A stretch of 64,000 nucleotides of DNA from an uncultured Bacteroidota bacterium (GCA_937872515.1 CALMSX010000057.1:1-64000); one strand, 5' to 3'. Positions 1-8,385 are shown, counted from the first letter of the stretch. Notes: a model not told the origin generated them from the sequence alone. Made by a program: numbers and translations.

Positions 1-136
1 CACACCAGCTTCGCTGTCGTGGGGGCTGCAACATGGGACTCCTTCGGTGTCCTACTTGGAAAACCCAGTATATTATTAACAATAATTGGGAAATAGTGTA
101 TGCAAAACGAGGACCAGACAGCGGTGAGCCTGTAGC
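1..136. repeat. Hairpin-bearing direct repeat, copy 1
   Basis: This stretch recurs at 254-388 with only scattered differences. Each copy starts with an imperfect GTGGGG/CCCCAC-type stem around CAGC-TTC-GCTG, followed by a GGGACTCC-TTC stem. It ends in the string CAGCGGTGAGCCTGTAGC. In this copy the second stem is damaged: the right arm reads GGTGTCCT instead of GGAGTCCC. It may begin before the window, so its left boundary is unknown. Confidence 0.8.
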
Positions 137-175
137 TGTGAGCGGTAGTCGGTAGTCGGTAAGCCGTAAGCCGTA
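127..175. repeat. Heptamer array (AGCSGTA-like)
   Basis: Seven consecutive 7-bp units of the form AGCNGTN or GTCGGTA run from 127 to 175. The first two units overlap the end of repeat copy 1. The same heptamer family recurs at 22205-22288, and in the other orientation at 19874-19957 and 20696-20884. No gene is seen here. Confidence 0.75.
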
Positions 176-253
176 ATTTGTCACCATTTTTGAGCGATGT
201 TGCACATCTGTCAAAAATGTCGCCAAAATTGAGGCTACCTCCATACCCACCCC

Positions 254-388
254 CACACCAGCTTCGCTGTCGTGGGGGCTGCAACATGGGACTCCTTCGG
301 AGTCCCACATGGAGAACCCAGTATTTTATTAGCAATAATTGGAAATAGTGTATGCAAAACGAGGACCAGACAGCGGTGAGCCTGTAGC
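254..388. repeat. Hairpin-bearing direct repeat, copy 2
   Basis: Second copy of the repeat at 1-136, offset by 253 bp. Its second hairpin is perfect: GGGACTCC at 288-295, loop TTC, GGAGTCCC at 299-306. It continues into AGCGTAA and AGCGCGA heptamers at 386-399. Together the two copies and the spacer make up the gene-free left end (1-455). Confidence 0.8.
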
Positions 389-406
389 GTAAAGCGCGAA
401 GTGTGG

Positions 407-453
407 AGATTTGGCGTCTCTAACTAATGCGCGCATTGCGCTCAGCCAAATCT
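407..453. other. Inverted repeat at the 3' end of the radical SAM gene
   Basis: AGATTTGGC at 407-415 pairs with GCCAAATCT at 445-453, and the interior contains the self-complementary AATGCGCGCATT (426-437). It lies immediately beyond the stop codon of the minus-strand gene ending at 456. No T run follows on that strand, so it may stabilise the 3' end rather than act as a classical terminator. Confidence 0.4.
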
Positions 454-455
454 GC

Positions 456-1817
456 TCAGCGCTTTACTTTCGACAAGATTCCTTCCAGTAAAGGAAGCAT
501 ATCATTGAGGCTTTTGGTTTTGATCAGAAAATTCCACAAAGGTTCAAATTTTTTCCAACCGCCGGCGTACATAAAATGTTTGACCTTGTGTTTAAGGGAC
601 TCATGCTGCCAGCTGGCTTTCGCTATATTGGCCCAGGAATAAAAAGAATCATAGGCTTGGTAATAACCATTTTCCAATTCGATGGCAGATAGATGGCGGG
701 TTTTGTACACTACATGACGGGTATCATAGAGGTCCCAGTTGCGCGTGAGAATTCTGCCTTCATTTTCCATATCCTGATAGAGTTTGGTGCCGGGATAAGG
801 TGTGAGAATGTGAAAAGTAGAAGTTGTAACGCCATTGTTGACTGCCCAATCGACAGTGCGTTGAAAAACATCTTTGTCATCTTCATCCAGACCAAAGACA
901 AAGCTGCCATTGATCATGATGCCCAGGCTGTGCAGGCGATTGACTGCTGCCACATAATCTTTCGCCAGGTTCTGCTTTTTATTGCTTTGTTTCAGATTTT
1001 CTGGCGAAAAGGTTTCAAAGCCAATAAAAACACTTCGTAGACCGGCCTCTGCTGCTTTTTCAATTAGGTCTCCTCTTAGGATGGAATCAATGGTGGCAGC
1101 TCCCTGAAAGACCCGGTTCATTCCTCTCATCCCTTCAAACAGCGAAGTAGAAAATCTGACATTGCCCAACAAGTGGTCGTCCAAAAAATAAAGGTGTCGA
1201 CCAGGCAAGCTGTCTATTTCAGCCAGGGCCTCGTCAACAAGTTGGGTGTAAAAGGACTTACCCCCCTCAAAAAAGGCGTCTTTATAACAAAAATCGCAAT
1301 GGTGTGGACATCCCCTCGAAACTACAATGGAGTTGGGCACCAAATATCGTTCGCGTTTGATCAGGTCTCTTCTAACAGGGGGAATGCCATGCAAGCTTCT
1401 CGCCAAAGAGGTATAAACCTTTTGTGCCCTGCCTTCCTTAAAATCTCTAAGAAATTGTGGAAAGGTTTCTTCTCCTGGACCTAAAAAAATGGAGTCTGCA
1501 TGAGGTGCTGCCTCATCCGGAAGTGAGGTTACATGCAAACCTCCCAGGATCACGTAACTCCCTCTTAACCTGTAATGATCGGCAATGGCATAAGCGCGAT
1601 AGGCATTGGTAATGTATACCTGGATTATAACCAGATCGGGTTGATCATTTAGTTCCAGTTCTTCTACGTGCTGGTCGCTGAGGGTCACTTCATCGTCTGG
1701 TGATAAAAAGGCAGCCAGGGTGGCCAGTCCAAGGGGCGGAAACAACGAATATTTAATCGGTCGCCAATACGGGTTTTCGGCTTCTGCAAGTGCCGGTAAG
1801 ATCATTTTTACCACCAT
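456..1817 (-). CDS. B12-binding-domain radical SAM protein
   Basis: A 453-residue protein with the usual two-part layout of B12-binding radical SAM enzymes. Residues 1-140 look like a cobalamin-binding Rossmann-type domain. The radical SAM domain follows, with the cluster motif CPHHCDFC (Cys170, Cys174, Cys177) and a TIM-barrel-like stretch to about residue 370. The substrate cannot be read from the sequence; the family includes methyltransferases and ring-forming enzymes. Its start codon is one base from the stop codon of the sugar transferase gene (1819-2367), and the two are probably co-transcribed. That suggests a role in modifying a lipid or polysaccharide, which is inference. Confidence 0.85.
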   Translation of the reverse strand: MVVKMILPALAEAENPYWRPIKYSLFPPLGLATLAAFLSPDDEVTLSDQHVEELELNDQPDLVIIQVYITNAYRAYAIADHYRLRGSYVILGGLHVTSLPDEAAPHADSIFLGPGEETFPQFLRDFKEGRAQKVYTSLARSLHGIPPVRRDLIKRERYLVPNSIVVSRGCPHHCDFCYKDAFFEGGKSFYTQLVDEALAEIDSLPGRHLYFLDDHLLGNVRFSTSLFEGMRGMNRVFQGAATIDSILRGDLIEKAAEAGLRSVFIGFETFSPENLKQSNKKQNLAKDYVAAVNRLHSLGIMINGSFVFGLDEDDKDVFQRTVDWAVNNGVTTSTFHILTPYPGTKLYQDMENEGRILTRNWDLYDTRHVVYKTRHLSAIELENGYYQAYDSFYSWANIAKASWQHESLKHKVKHFMYAGGWKKFEPLWNFLIKTKSLNDMLPLLEGILSKVKR

Positions 1818-1818
1818 A

Positions 1819-2367
1819 TCATTTCAGATTTTCCTTTTGAAAAATAATCCTGCGAACCCTGGTTTTACCCAGCAGGTTCATGGCAAACGACAATAGGACA
1901 ATGGCAAAATCGAGCCCCACATCAGGGTGGGCCAGGTATTGGCTGTCCCAAAACCACGACACCTTTTTGTGCTGGCCGCCGTAAAGTTGAGCAAGGCCTG
2001 TAATGCCCGGCCTGACCCTCCACCTGATTTGGTGAAAATCGTCATTCCAACCCAATCTGTCGATGTCTTCTGCAGTCAGTGCCCGGGGACCAACAATGCT
2101 CATTTCTCCTTTTAATACATTGATAAATTGGGGAATTTCGTCCAGGCCGGTTAACCTCAGCCATTTGCCGGTAGCTGTAACATGGTGGTCTTTCATGGTC
2201 CTGAATTTGTAAATCAAAAATGTCTTTTTGTTATGCCCTACCCTCTTTTGCAGAAAAAAAACCGGTCGTCCGTCTCTTATTAAAATGATAAGTGATACAA
2301 CCGTAAAGGGCACACAAAAAATGGCAAAGGCCAGCCATCTGAAAACAATGTCAAAACATCTTTTCAA
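1819..2367 (-). CDS. Undecaprenyl-phosphate-type sugar transferase
   Basis: 182 residues with one N-terminal membrane segment (about residues 10-30), then the bacterial sugar transferase signature: KFRTM, LDEIPQFINVLKGEM and SIVGPR, followed by RPGITGLAQ. The length matches the short PssY/WcaJ-core form that transfers a sugar phosphate to a polyprenyl phosphate at the inner membrane to start a surface glycan. No other glycan genes adjoin it. It is translationally close to the radical SAM gene downstream (456-1817), implying one transcript. Confidence 0.85.
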   Translation of the reverse strand: MKRCFDIVFRWLAFAIFCVPFTVVSLIILIRDGRPVFFLQKRVGHNKKTFLIYKFRTMKDHHVTATGKWLRLTGLDEIPQFINVLKGEMSIVGPRALTAEDIDRLGWNDDFHQIRWRVRPGITGLAQLYGGQHKKVSWFWDSQYLAHPDVGLDFAIVLLSFAMNLLGKTRVRRIIFQKENLK

Positions 2368-2407
2368 GGAAAAAATTTAAATATGAATCAATCTTATTTG
2401 TTTGTGG

Positions 2408-2728
2408 TCAGTCCCACCACACTCCGTCCAGTCCCAGCACCGTTCCTATCCAAACACCCATGATGTATACGATGACACATAAGAGGTTGATTCCTACTTT
2501 GATCCATCCCCCTTTGATTCTGAAACCCTCCATGAGATGGTAAAACACCCCACCAACGGCTCCTGCCAGGGGCACAAGGATCAAGGGTCGGATGTACCAG
2601 AATTGAGGCCATTTCGGATCAAATGCGCCTCCCTTGATTAAAAAATAGGCAGTCCATACAAAGGCAATTGTTGCCCCAATGGCAACTCGTCGGTAAAGCA
2701 AGGGTTTGTTTGAAATGTTTATTTCCAT
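2408..2728 (-). CDS. Small four-helix membrane protein
   Basis: 106 residues with about three or four hydrophobic segments (near 13-32, 44-64, 77-98). Similar short Bacteroidota proteins are often annotated as KefB-like, but nothing of a K+/H+ antiporter is visible here. ATG start at 2728. A good promoter precedes it: TTG at 2820-2822, a 19-bp spacer, and TAACTTTG at 2793-2800 (all read on the minus strand). That leaves a leader of about 58 nt. Function unknown. Confidence 0.7.
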   Translation of the reverse strand: MEINISNKPLLYRRVAIGATIAFVWTAYFLIKGGAFDPKWPQFWYIRPLILVPLAGAVGGVFYHLMEGFRIKGGWIKVGINLLCVIVYIMGVWIGTVLGLDGVWWD

Positions 2729-2792
2729 GGAAAATGGTGTTTTGTGATTATCAATTAAGACACATTTACAAAATACAATGTACTTTGTAGTG

Positions 2793-2822
2793 CAAAGTTA
2801 ATTGAAATAATTAACCACACAA
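2793..2822 (-). promoter_or_regulatory. Bacteroidota promoter for the 2408-2728 gene
   Basis: On the minus strand TTG (2822-2820), 19 bp, then TAACTTTG (2800-2793) matches the TTTG / TAnnTTTG promoter of this phylum. The predicted transcription start is near 2786. Confidence 0.6.
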
Positions 2823-2989
2823 GAGCATTTTCCCTTTTTTTTGTTTTTATAATGTTAAAACTATGATTGGCAGCCTTCCAAGTGCCAGCCAAAAAAAATG
2901 GTGCTCATCTGAACACCAAATAGTGGAATAGGGTCTTAAACGAAAAAAACACCATCATAGAAAATAACCTCAAAGAAAAAGAACTGCTT

Positions 2990-3583
2990 TTGCAGGAAAT
3001 CCACCATCGGGTAAAAAACAACCTGCAGCTCGTTTCCAGCCTCCTGAGCCTACAGTCCAGAAGTGTAGAAGACGAAGCAGCAACCCGGGCTTTGGTAGAA
3101 GGACAGTCAAGGGTACAAAGCATGGCCCTGATCCATAAAAACCTATACAATGACAATGCGGCATCCGGCCTGGAAGTAAAGGACTATGTGGTCCAGCTCA
3201 CCCAACAGCTACTTCAAACCTATGGCATCAATCCCGAAAATGTAGACCTTGAACTCGACGTTGATCCCATCTGTCTCGATGTTTCTACCCTGGTTCCCCT
3301 GGCAGTGATCATCAATGAGTTGATCACCAACGCGCTGAAATATGCTTTTGAACAACATGAGGGTGGAGTCATCCATCTTTCCCTAAAACCCACTGCCGAC
3401 CAACACTTGATGTTGCGTGTAAAGGACAATGGTAAGGGATTTGACCAATTGGAGGCATCCGATGGATTTGGTACCAAACTCATCAAGGCCCTTGCTTTAA
3501 AATTAGATGCTACAGTCAATTATTTTAATGACAATGGTGCGGTGGTCGAAATCTGTGTAAAAAATTACAAGTTAAGTCAATAG
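2990..3583 (+). CDS. HisKA_2-type sensor kinase lacking a sensor domain
   Basis: Residues 1-197 hold only a kinase core. The dimerisation/phosphoacceptor motif is EIHHRVKNNLQ. The ATP-binding domain has NELITNALKYAF (N box) and DNGKGFD (G1 box). The reading frame is open back to a TAG at 2921, and that 5' extension reads as a typical pre-kinase coiled-coil linker. No in-frame ATG or GTG exists, so translation would need TTG at 2990, CTG at 2984 or an unusual start. This family normally carries PAS, GAF or TPR input domains. Either the gene has lost its 5' part, or the product is a stand-alone kinase core. It is followed 6 bp later by its likely partner regulator. Confidence 0.75.
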   Translation: MQEIHHRVKNNLQLVSSLLSLQSRSVEDEAATRALVEGQSRVQSMALIHKNLYNDNAASGLEVKDYVVQLTQQLLQTYGINPENVDLELDVDPICLDVSTLVPLAVIINELITNALKYAFEQHEGGVIHLSLKPTADQHLMLRVKDNGKGFDQLEASDGFGTKLIKALALKLDATVNYFNDNGAVVEICVKNYKLSQ

Positions 3584-3589
3584 GCAGGT

Positions 3590-4213
3590 ATGGCTGAACT
3601 AAAAAAGACAGACATTAATATCCTGGTGGTAGAAGACGACACCATCATCCAACTCGACATCAAAGAAGTACTGGAATCAGAAGGTTATGTAGTTCATACT
3701 GCCATCAATCCGGGACAGGCCCTGGTTTTTATTAAAGACAGCCCTCCCGATCTCATCCTCCTCGACATCAACCTCGATGATGAGATCACAGGTATTGACA
3801 TTGCCAAGTTTATGATGGAAAAACACATCGATGTGCCTTACATCTACCTTACATCTTACACCGATAAGAAGACCCTTCATGAAGTCAAGGATACCATCCC
3901 TTCCGGTTACATAGCCAAGCCTTATCATGAAGGACAGTTGCTTTCAACCGTAGCTATCGCTTTGGCCAATGCCAGCAGAAAGATCACCAGCATTCATTTA
4001 AGTCTGGACCAGATCAGTGAAAAATTGTCGCGAGACATTACCGAAAAAGAATGGGCCATTACGGCCATGCTGGCGAAAGGAATGAGCAATGCCCAAATCT
4101 GCCAAAAAATGAATTTATCGGTCAATACCGTCAAATTTCACATCAAAAATATTTACGATAAATTAGAAGTTCACAGCAGATCGGAACTTTTATTGAGACT
4201 TGGCAATTTATAA
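3590..4213 (+). CDS. Response regulator, CheY receiver plus LuxR HTH
   Basis: 207 residues. The N-terminal receiver has the acidic pair Asp16-Asp17, the phosphoacceptor Asp59 (LILLD) and Lys110 (YIAKP). A linker leads to a C-terminal LuxR/NarL helix-turn-helix (about 140-207) with the typical MLAKGMSNAQICQKMNLSVNTVKFHIKNIY sequence split over the two helices. It is the expected cognate partner of the kinase ending 6 bp upstream. Target genes are unknown. Confidence 0.9.
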   Translation: MAELKKTDINILVVEDDTIIQLDIKEVLESEGYVVHTAINPGQALVFIKDSPPDLILLDINLDDEITGIDIAKFMMEKHIDVPYIYLTSYTDKKTLHEVKDTIPSGYIAKPYHEGQLLSTVAIALANASRKITSIHLSLDQISEKLSRDITEKEWAITAMLAKGMSNAQICQKMNLSVNTVKFHIKNIYDKLEVHSRSELLLRLGNL

Positions 4214-4342
4214 GTAAGGAATGATGTTTCATTTTGAGGACTTTTATAGGTTTAAGAGGTAAAAACCGGTCAATTTGACAGTAAAAACAAAAAAATCGAT
4301 TAAATATTACTTAAATCACTATATTAATCCTTAAAAATGATG

Positions 4343-4350
4343 TACATTTG
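4343..4350 (+). promoter_or_regulatory. Possible -7 element for the cold-shock leader
   Basis: TACATTTG fits TAnnTTTG, but no convincing -33 TTTG lies 19-21 bp upstream. If used, transcription would begin near 4357, immediately before a TAGGC-TTCT-GCCTA hairpin (4367-4380), giving a leader of about 355 nt ahead of the gene at 4712. Confidence 0.35.
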
Positions 4351-4471
4351 CACAAAATAACCATTTTAGGCTTCTGCCTATGCCTTTTCTGAATCAGTAA
4401 CGAAGTTCCACTTCCCTCTCTCAGTTCTCGCTTCAACAGCTGCCATCACCTTTTAATCTTACTTTTTTTAC

Positions 4472-4606
4472 ATGAATAATTTGTTGGGCAAGCATAGTTT
4501 TTTTACCCTTCTACCACAGGTCGACAACAGCTCGGCGCGCGTAGATGGCGTAAAAATGCCTACCATTTCGACAGGAAATTTCTGTGTAACCCTGAGTGAA
4601 GATTAA
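4472..4606 (+). CDS. Possible 44-residue leader peptide
   Basis: ATG at 4472 opens a frame ending in TAA at 4604-4606, inside the leader of the cold-shock gene at 4712. The predicted peptide starts MNNLLGKHSFFTLLP and has no recognisable domain. No strong ribosome binding site is visible, but these are weak in this phylum anyway. It could be a regulatory upstream reading frame or chance. Confidence 0.3.
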   Translation: MNNLLGKHSFFTLLPQVDNSSARVDGVKMPTISTGNFCVTLSED

Positions 4607-4711
4607 GAATACTGATTTCCAATCCATCAATCCTGGTAAAATGTTTACAGTAATGATTTCCTGCCGCTAGGCACAGGAGATGGACTATTTCACCTCAAAT
4701 TAAATTTATAT

Positions 4712-5143
4712 ATGGCAACATTTGCAAAAAAAGAGAAAGAGAAAAAGAGAGCTAAAAAGAAACAAGATAAGGCACAAAAGAAAGAAGATAGAAAAAGCGT
4801 CAATAACAAAGGCAAGAGCCTGGATGAATTGATCATGTACATAGATGAACACGGAAACCTGAGCAAAACTCCGGCAGATCCGAGGAACAAAACAGAGATA
4901 GACCCATCTACAATTACCCTGGGAGCAACAGTGTTACCGGATGTAGATGCAGAATACACAGGAGTTGTATCTTTTATCAGTGACAAGGGATACGGCTTTA
5001 TTGTAGAAGACAACACCAAATTGAACGTTTATGTGAATGTGCAACAATTGACAGAACCTGTAAAGGAGAAGGATAGAGTTGCTTTTGAAAAGGAAAGAAC
5101 ACCAAAGGGCTTTAGTGCCCTGAACGTGAGAAAAGTTAAATAA
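4712..5143 (+). CDS. Cold-shock-domain protein with lysine-rich N-terminal arm
   Basis: 143 residues. The first 35 are almost all Lys, Glu, Asp and Arg (a charged helix likely to bind nucleic acid). Residues 36-75 form a linker. A cold-shock domain occupies about 80-143, with KGYGFI in place of RNP1. The second RNA-binding motif is altered to VYVNV rather than the usual FVHFS-like form. This two-part form is common in Bacteroidota. It probably binds single-stranded RNA. It sits 34 bp before a canonical Csp gene and shares the long leader upstream. Confidence 0.85.
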   Translation: MATFAKKEKEKKRAKKKQDKAQKKEDRKSVNNKGKSLDELIMYIDEHGNLSKTPADPRNKTEIDPSTITLGATVLPDVDAEYTGVVSFISDKGYGFIVEDNTKLNVYVNVQQLTEPVKEKDRVAFEKERTPKGFSALNVRKVK

Positions 5144-5177
5144 GAATAATATTATACAACATCAAATTTTTTTTATC

Positions 5178-5369
5178 ATGCAAGAAGGCAAAGTTAAATT
5201 TTTTAACCCTACTAAAGGCTTCGGATTTATTACCCCATCAAATGGTGGTGATGACATTTTTGTTCACATCTCAGGTACAATCGATGAGATTCGTGAAAAC
5301 GACAAAGTTACTTACGATGTGCAAAATGGCAAAAAAGGCCTTAACGCCGTTAACGTAAAATTGGCGTAA
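5178..5369 (+). CDS. Cold shock protein (CspA family)
   Basis: 63 residues covering a single OB-fold. RNP1 is KGFGFIT (about residues 13-19) and RNP2 is DIFVHIS (about 26-32). The start GKVKFFN is typical. Length matches CspA-type RNA chaperones that keep mRNA unstructured in the cold. It follows the two-part cold-shock gene at 34 bp and is closed by a strong terminator, so the two are probably a bicistronic unit. Confidence 0.95.
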   Translation: MQEGKVKFFNPTKGFGFITPSNGGDDIFVHISGTIDEIRENDKVTYDVQNGKKGLNAVNVKLA

Positions 5370-5403
5370 TCGTGCTTTTCATTTGAAAATACACTTTTCA
5401 TGA

Positions 5404-5427
5404 AGCCCCGCAAGGGGCTTTTTTTTT
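5404..5427 (+). terminator. Rho-independent terminator of the cold-shock operon
   Basis: AGCCCC, loop GCAA, GGGGCT, followed by a run of T to 5427. It lies 35 bp after the csp stop codon and 2 bp from the 3' end of the convergent protease gene. Confidence 0.9.
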
Positions 5428-5428
5428 G

Positions 5429-6880
5429 CTATTTGCCCTGTGATTGAAGCCAATTTTGGGCCTCCCCTATCCAGTCACTTCCTTTGAGCACCAGCTCAGG
5501 CTTGATACCGGCTTTGTCTACAGAGAAAAAGTCTTCCAGCCAAAGCTGTCTGTTGATTGGCATCTTTAAGGTAATGGAGGGACACACAGTATTCATGCTC
5601 ATTACATTGCTGTAATCCAAGCTACCTCCTGAATTTTCACCCATCACGGTTACTTTTTTACTTTGTCTGGCCAAGAGGGTAAACAACTCAGCACTGCCCG
5701 CTGTGTTGCGATTGATCAACAAAGCCACTTTTTGCGGGTAAGGCAACACTTCTTCCAAAGCCAGTGTATCTGCCAACTTTCCGCTTGCATTGTAGTTTTT
5801 TCCATAAGAGGCTTTCATCACCTCCATCTGCGCATCTATCGCCTTTTTAGAGTCTGGATCCAATTGGCTGTAACCGGGCTTAATTTGACTGCGATACCAA
5901 AGATCAAAGTTGAGCGGTGTCATCCGCATTTCTGAATTGTAGGATACATAAGGCTGGGTATACAGGTATTTCATCAACTGGCTGCCAATTTTTTTATCCC
6001 CCCCCCTGTTGTTTCTCAAATCAATTACCCAATGGGCCGTCTTTTTCAGTTGATCAGCATGTTTTTCAATCAAAAAAGCTGTTTGTTTTTCAGAATTAAA
6101 ATCAAATGAGGGAAATGTAAAAACAGCTATACCATCCTTAATTGTCAGCGTTGGAGCCTGCTTGTCGTGTTCCATTTCATACTCTAGCAGGTCTTTCTTT
6201 TTCTTAATTTGCGGTGCCGTTTTTTCCAGAAACATCACCTCCATATCCAGGATGTTGTCTACTACCTGCACTTTGTATGGGTGTGCAATCAACTTATCTT
6301 CATTATGGAATTGTGCGCTGTATTTTTTGCCATCCTTTCGGATAAGGACTTTAACTTCTCCGGGCTTCTGGTTGGTATTTTTTGAAGATAAAACGATGGC
6401 TTGAAACAGTTGCTCGTCTACCCTGCTGATGCCCAACTTATAATTCTCATTTTCAAAGATGCCCTCTATGGCATCTAAATTTTTATTGTTGTCCAGATAT
6501 TCCCGGATGGCAGCCTCATTCATAGCTCCCTGATTGGTAGCAATACTTGGCGAAGAGCCGCTCTTTTTACTCATTGCTTTCGCAGATGAAACATAGGTTG
6601 CCGAGAGCTGTTTATCATTGAAGTAAGCCAGCCATTCCTTGATTACACCCACACAAAGACTGTCATTGGTGATTGCCATTGCCTTTGCTTTGAAAGGATC
6701 AGACCAATCCCTATACCTCTTTACATTGTCAAAATTTATTTTGTCAAACCAGCCTGCATAGTTGTTTTCAACCGTCATCTTGATCTCAGCATACACCTTT
6801 TCACACCTGCACATCTGGGCCTGTGAAAGAAAGGGCAGCACCGTGAAAAATAAAACTAAAACTTTCAATTTGACATTCAT
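5429..6880 (-). CDS. Secreted S41-family (C-terminal processing-like) peptidase
   Basis: About 483 residues from the ATG at 6880, chosen because it begins a clean signal peptide (MNVKLKVLVLFFTVLPFLSQAQ). An upstream in-frame ATG at 6922 would add 14 residues. The peptidase core contains WVIDLRNNRGGD and the nucleophile motif NTAGSAELF, then GENSGGSLDYSN, as in tail-specific proteases. No PDZ domain is obvious. Likely periplasmic or outer-membrane associated; substrate unknown. A near-perfect promoter precedes it (6948-6978). Confidence 0.85.
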   Translation of the reverse strand: MNVKLKVLVLFFTVLPFLSQAQMCRCEKVYAEIKMTVENNYAGWFDKINFDNVKRYRDWSDPFKAKAMAITNDSLCVGVIKEWLAYFNDKQLSATYVSSAKAMSKKSGSSPSIATNQGAMNEAAIREYLDNNKNLDAIEGIFENENYKLGISRVDEQLFQAIVLSSKNTNQKPGEVKVLIRKDGKKYSAQFHNEDKLIAHPYKVQVVDNILDMEVMFLEKTAPQIKKKKDLLEYEMEHDKQAPTLTIKDGIAVFTFPSFDFNSEKQTAFLIEKHADQLKKTAHWVIDLRNNRGGDKKIGSQLMKYLYTQPYVSYNSEMRMTPLNFDLWYRSQIKPGYSQLDPDSKKAIDAQMEVMKASYGKNYNASGKLADTLALEEVLPYPQKVALLINRNTAGSAELFTLLARQSKKVTVMGENSGGSLDYSNVMSMNTVCPSITLKMPINRQLWLEDFFSVDKAGIKPELVLKGSDWIGEAQNWLQSQGK

Positions 6881-6947
6881 ATTATACTTGTTTATGGAAA
6901 GCTCCAGGCATTTTATAACCATGCCCCGGCCTTTCTTTGTAATACTT

Positions 6948-6978
6948 CAAAAATACAAAAAAATCAATCTAACACAAA
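6948..6978 (-). promoter_or_regulatory. Bacteroidota promoter for the S41 peptidase gene
   Basis: Minus strand: TTTG (6978-6975), 19-bp spacer, TATTTTTG (6955-6948). This matches both consensus boxes exactly. The predicted start is near 6941, leaving a leader of about 60 nt to the ATG at 6880. The rest of 6881-7159 shows no gene. Confidence 0.7.
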
Positions 6979-7159
6979 ATAAAATATCGACACAGCGCCC
7001 TTACTCACTTAACCATAAAATCTTCGAATCACTTTCGACAAATAATCAAAATTTAGTTTGGTGACAGAAGATGAATCCTGATAAAAGGCTCCAAATGCAC
7101 TTACCCACCCTACGCCAATTTTACCAACAAACAAAATCCGAAGCTAGGCGCCTTATGCC

Positions 7160-7354
7160 TTATTTTTCAGCATTTTCTTTCCCGGATTTCACGAGTATGG
7201 ATACTAAAAATCCGGCATTGCCAATAAGGAAAAATAGATTGACCCATCTGGCAAAAGGAGGGGCACCGGCCGGCCAAATCTGGCCTAGTAAGACAATTAA
7301 ATTAAAAATCATCAACAGGTAAAGTGTTGATTTGGGGATGGAAAAGTTCAACAT
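7160..7354 (-). CDS. Small two-helix membrane protein
   Basis: 64 residues with two hydrophobic segments (about 10-27 and 37-55) and a charged tail (KSGKENAEK). Codon usage and the clean hydrophobic pattern support a real gene, but no family was recognised. It lies 53 bp downstream of the SRPBCC gene on the same strand and may be co-transcribed with it. Confidence 0.55.
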   Translation of the reverse strand: MLNFSIPKSTLYLLMIFNLIVLLGQIWPAGAPPFARWVNLFFLIGNAGFLVSILVKSGKENAEK

Positions 7355-7407
7355 GTATTACGTTTTAATTGTTTTATAGATTCATTTCCTTTCACCTTGG
7401 TACAGCC

Positions 7408-7911
7408 CTATGCATAAAGATAAGGCTCATTTGTATAGGCGAGATGTCTGACATTTTCAATGACCTTTTTCATGTATTGTTTCCAAAACAAATGAGTGAA
7501 GAGCCAGTTGAGTGGGTACCACCAAAATCCATCGGCAAATAAGGTGTATTTGTAATCAATTTCAATAACATTGGGTTCCAGTTCTTTGGTGGACCACTCT
7601 CCCACAAAATGGGTAAAACCCAACATCCACGACTTAAATTCAGCCACTTCTATTTTCCAGTATTCGTTTTCTTTTCTTTCCAACATCCGGTCTACCGATG
7701 CTTCCCCTCCTTTAAATGTGAGTGAAGCTGCAGAAAATACTTTTTTACTGCTGCCCGGCTGACCCCAGTTTTCATCTTCTGTACAATGGGTTACCCTGGG
7801 CATTAGCCCGTATCCTGTGTGAATCTTGGAAACATCACAAAGCATAGGCGTCTTAAAGGCTCTTTCGAGAGAACAATGGAAAATGGTACGAATGGAAGCA
7901 GATGTTTTCAC
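7408..7911 (-). CDS. SRPBCC (START-like) family protein
   Basis: 167 residues in the pattern of a polyketide cyclase/START-like fold: an opening beta strand (ASIRTIFHCSLERAF), a central basic and acidic strand region, and a C-terminal amphipathic helix (FWKQYMKKVIENVRHLA). Such proteins bind hydrophobic ligands, but nothing identifies the ligand here. No signal peptide is visible, so it is probably cytoplasmic. Confidence 0.7.
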   Translation of the reverse strand: MKTSASIRTIFHCSLERAFKTPMLCDVSKIHTGYGLMPRVTHCTEDENWGQPGSSKKVFSAASLTFKGGEASVDRMLERKENEYWKIEVAEFKSWMLGFTHFVGEWSTKELEPNVIEIDYKYTLFADGFWWYPLNWLFTHLFWKQYMKKVIENVRHLAYTNEPYLYA

Positions 7912-8064
7912 AACCTAAATGCTATTTTAGAAAGCCAAGATATAAATATTCTACAAAATAGAAACCCAACTTTTATCCAAGCCGGAGCACATAAAAGCGG
8001 GAGTGATCACCATTTTCGGTCTTGTCTGGTAGCCGGGTGTTTGATTGTTTGGGAAAAACCTTGT

Positions 8065-8385
8065 TTACAGTTTGCGGGCCAATATTTTGGATACTGCCCA
8101 TTGAATGAGGTAGCCTGCCACTTTTCTGACAGGGTGGTTGGATTTACCTACAATTAGTTTGCGCGACAAATAGCCGGCAGACAGGCTGAGAACAGAAGCC
8201 ACCAATTTTTCTTTGATCTCAGGTTTCGAGAATTCGTCAAGTGTAGTGGAAAGCAAATTGGCTGGTTTTAAGGTATCTACCAATCCATTGACACTGCCTT
8301 TCAACTCTAACAGCTCCATTTTTTTACGCGCTTCTACAAGAGAAATCAGGTTTTCCAATTTGTCTCTGGCTTCTTTATTTTTCAT
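8065..8385 (-). CDS. Last gene of the YtxH/DUF1469 envelope-stress cluster
   Basis: 106 residues: a charged coiled-coil-like N-terminal half (ARDKLENLISLVEARKKMELLELK), then a hydrophobic stretch (about 64-75) and a short basic region. Proteins of this kind commonly accompany YtxH and DUF1469 genes. The start overlaps the 3' end of the upstream gene by 11 bp, a sign of translational coupling. Exact function unknown. Confidence 0.7.
   Translation of the reverse strand: MKNKEARDKLENLISLVEARKKMELLELKGSVNGLVDTLKPANLLSTTLDEFSKPEIKEKLVASVLSLSAGYLSRKLIVGKSNHPVRKVAGYLIQWAVSKILARKL

Larger units (their letters stand above)
4214..4711 (+). other. Long gene-poor leader upstream of the cold-shock genes
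   Basis: About 500 bp without a conventional gene. It contains the possible -7 element at 4343, a small hairpin at 4367-4380 (TAGGC/GCCTA), a pyrimidine-rich stretch (about 4405-4470), a 44-codon reading frame (4472-4606), and a TGCC-GCTA-GGCA hairpin at 4662-4673 near an AGGAGA string. Long structured leaders are known in front of cold-shock genes in other bacteria. A similar role here is inference. Confidence 0.4.
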
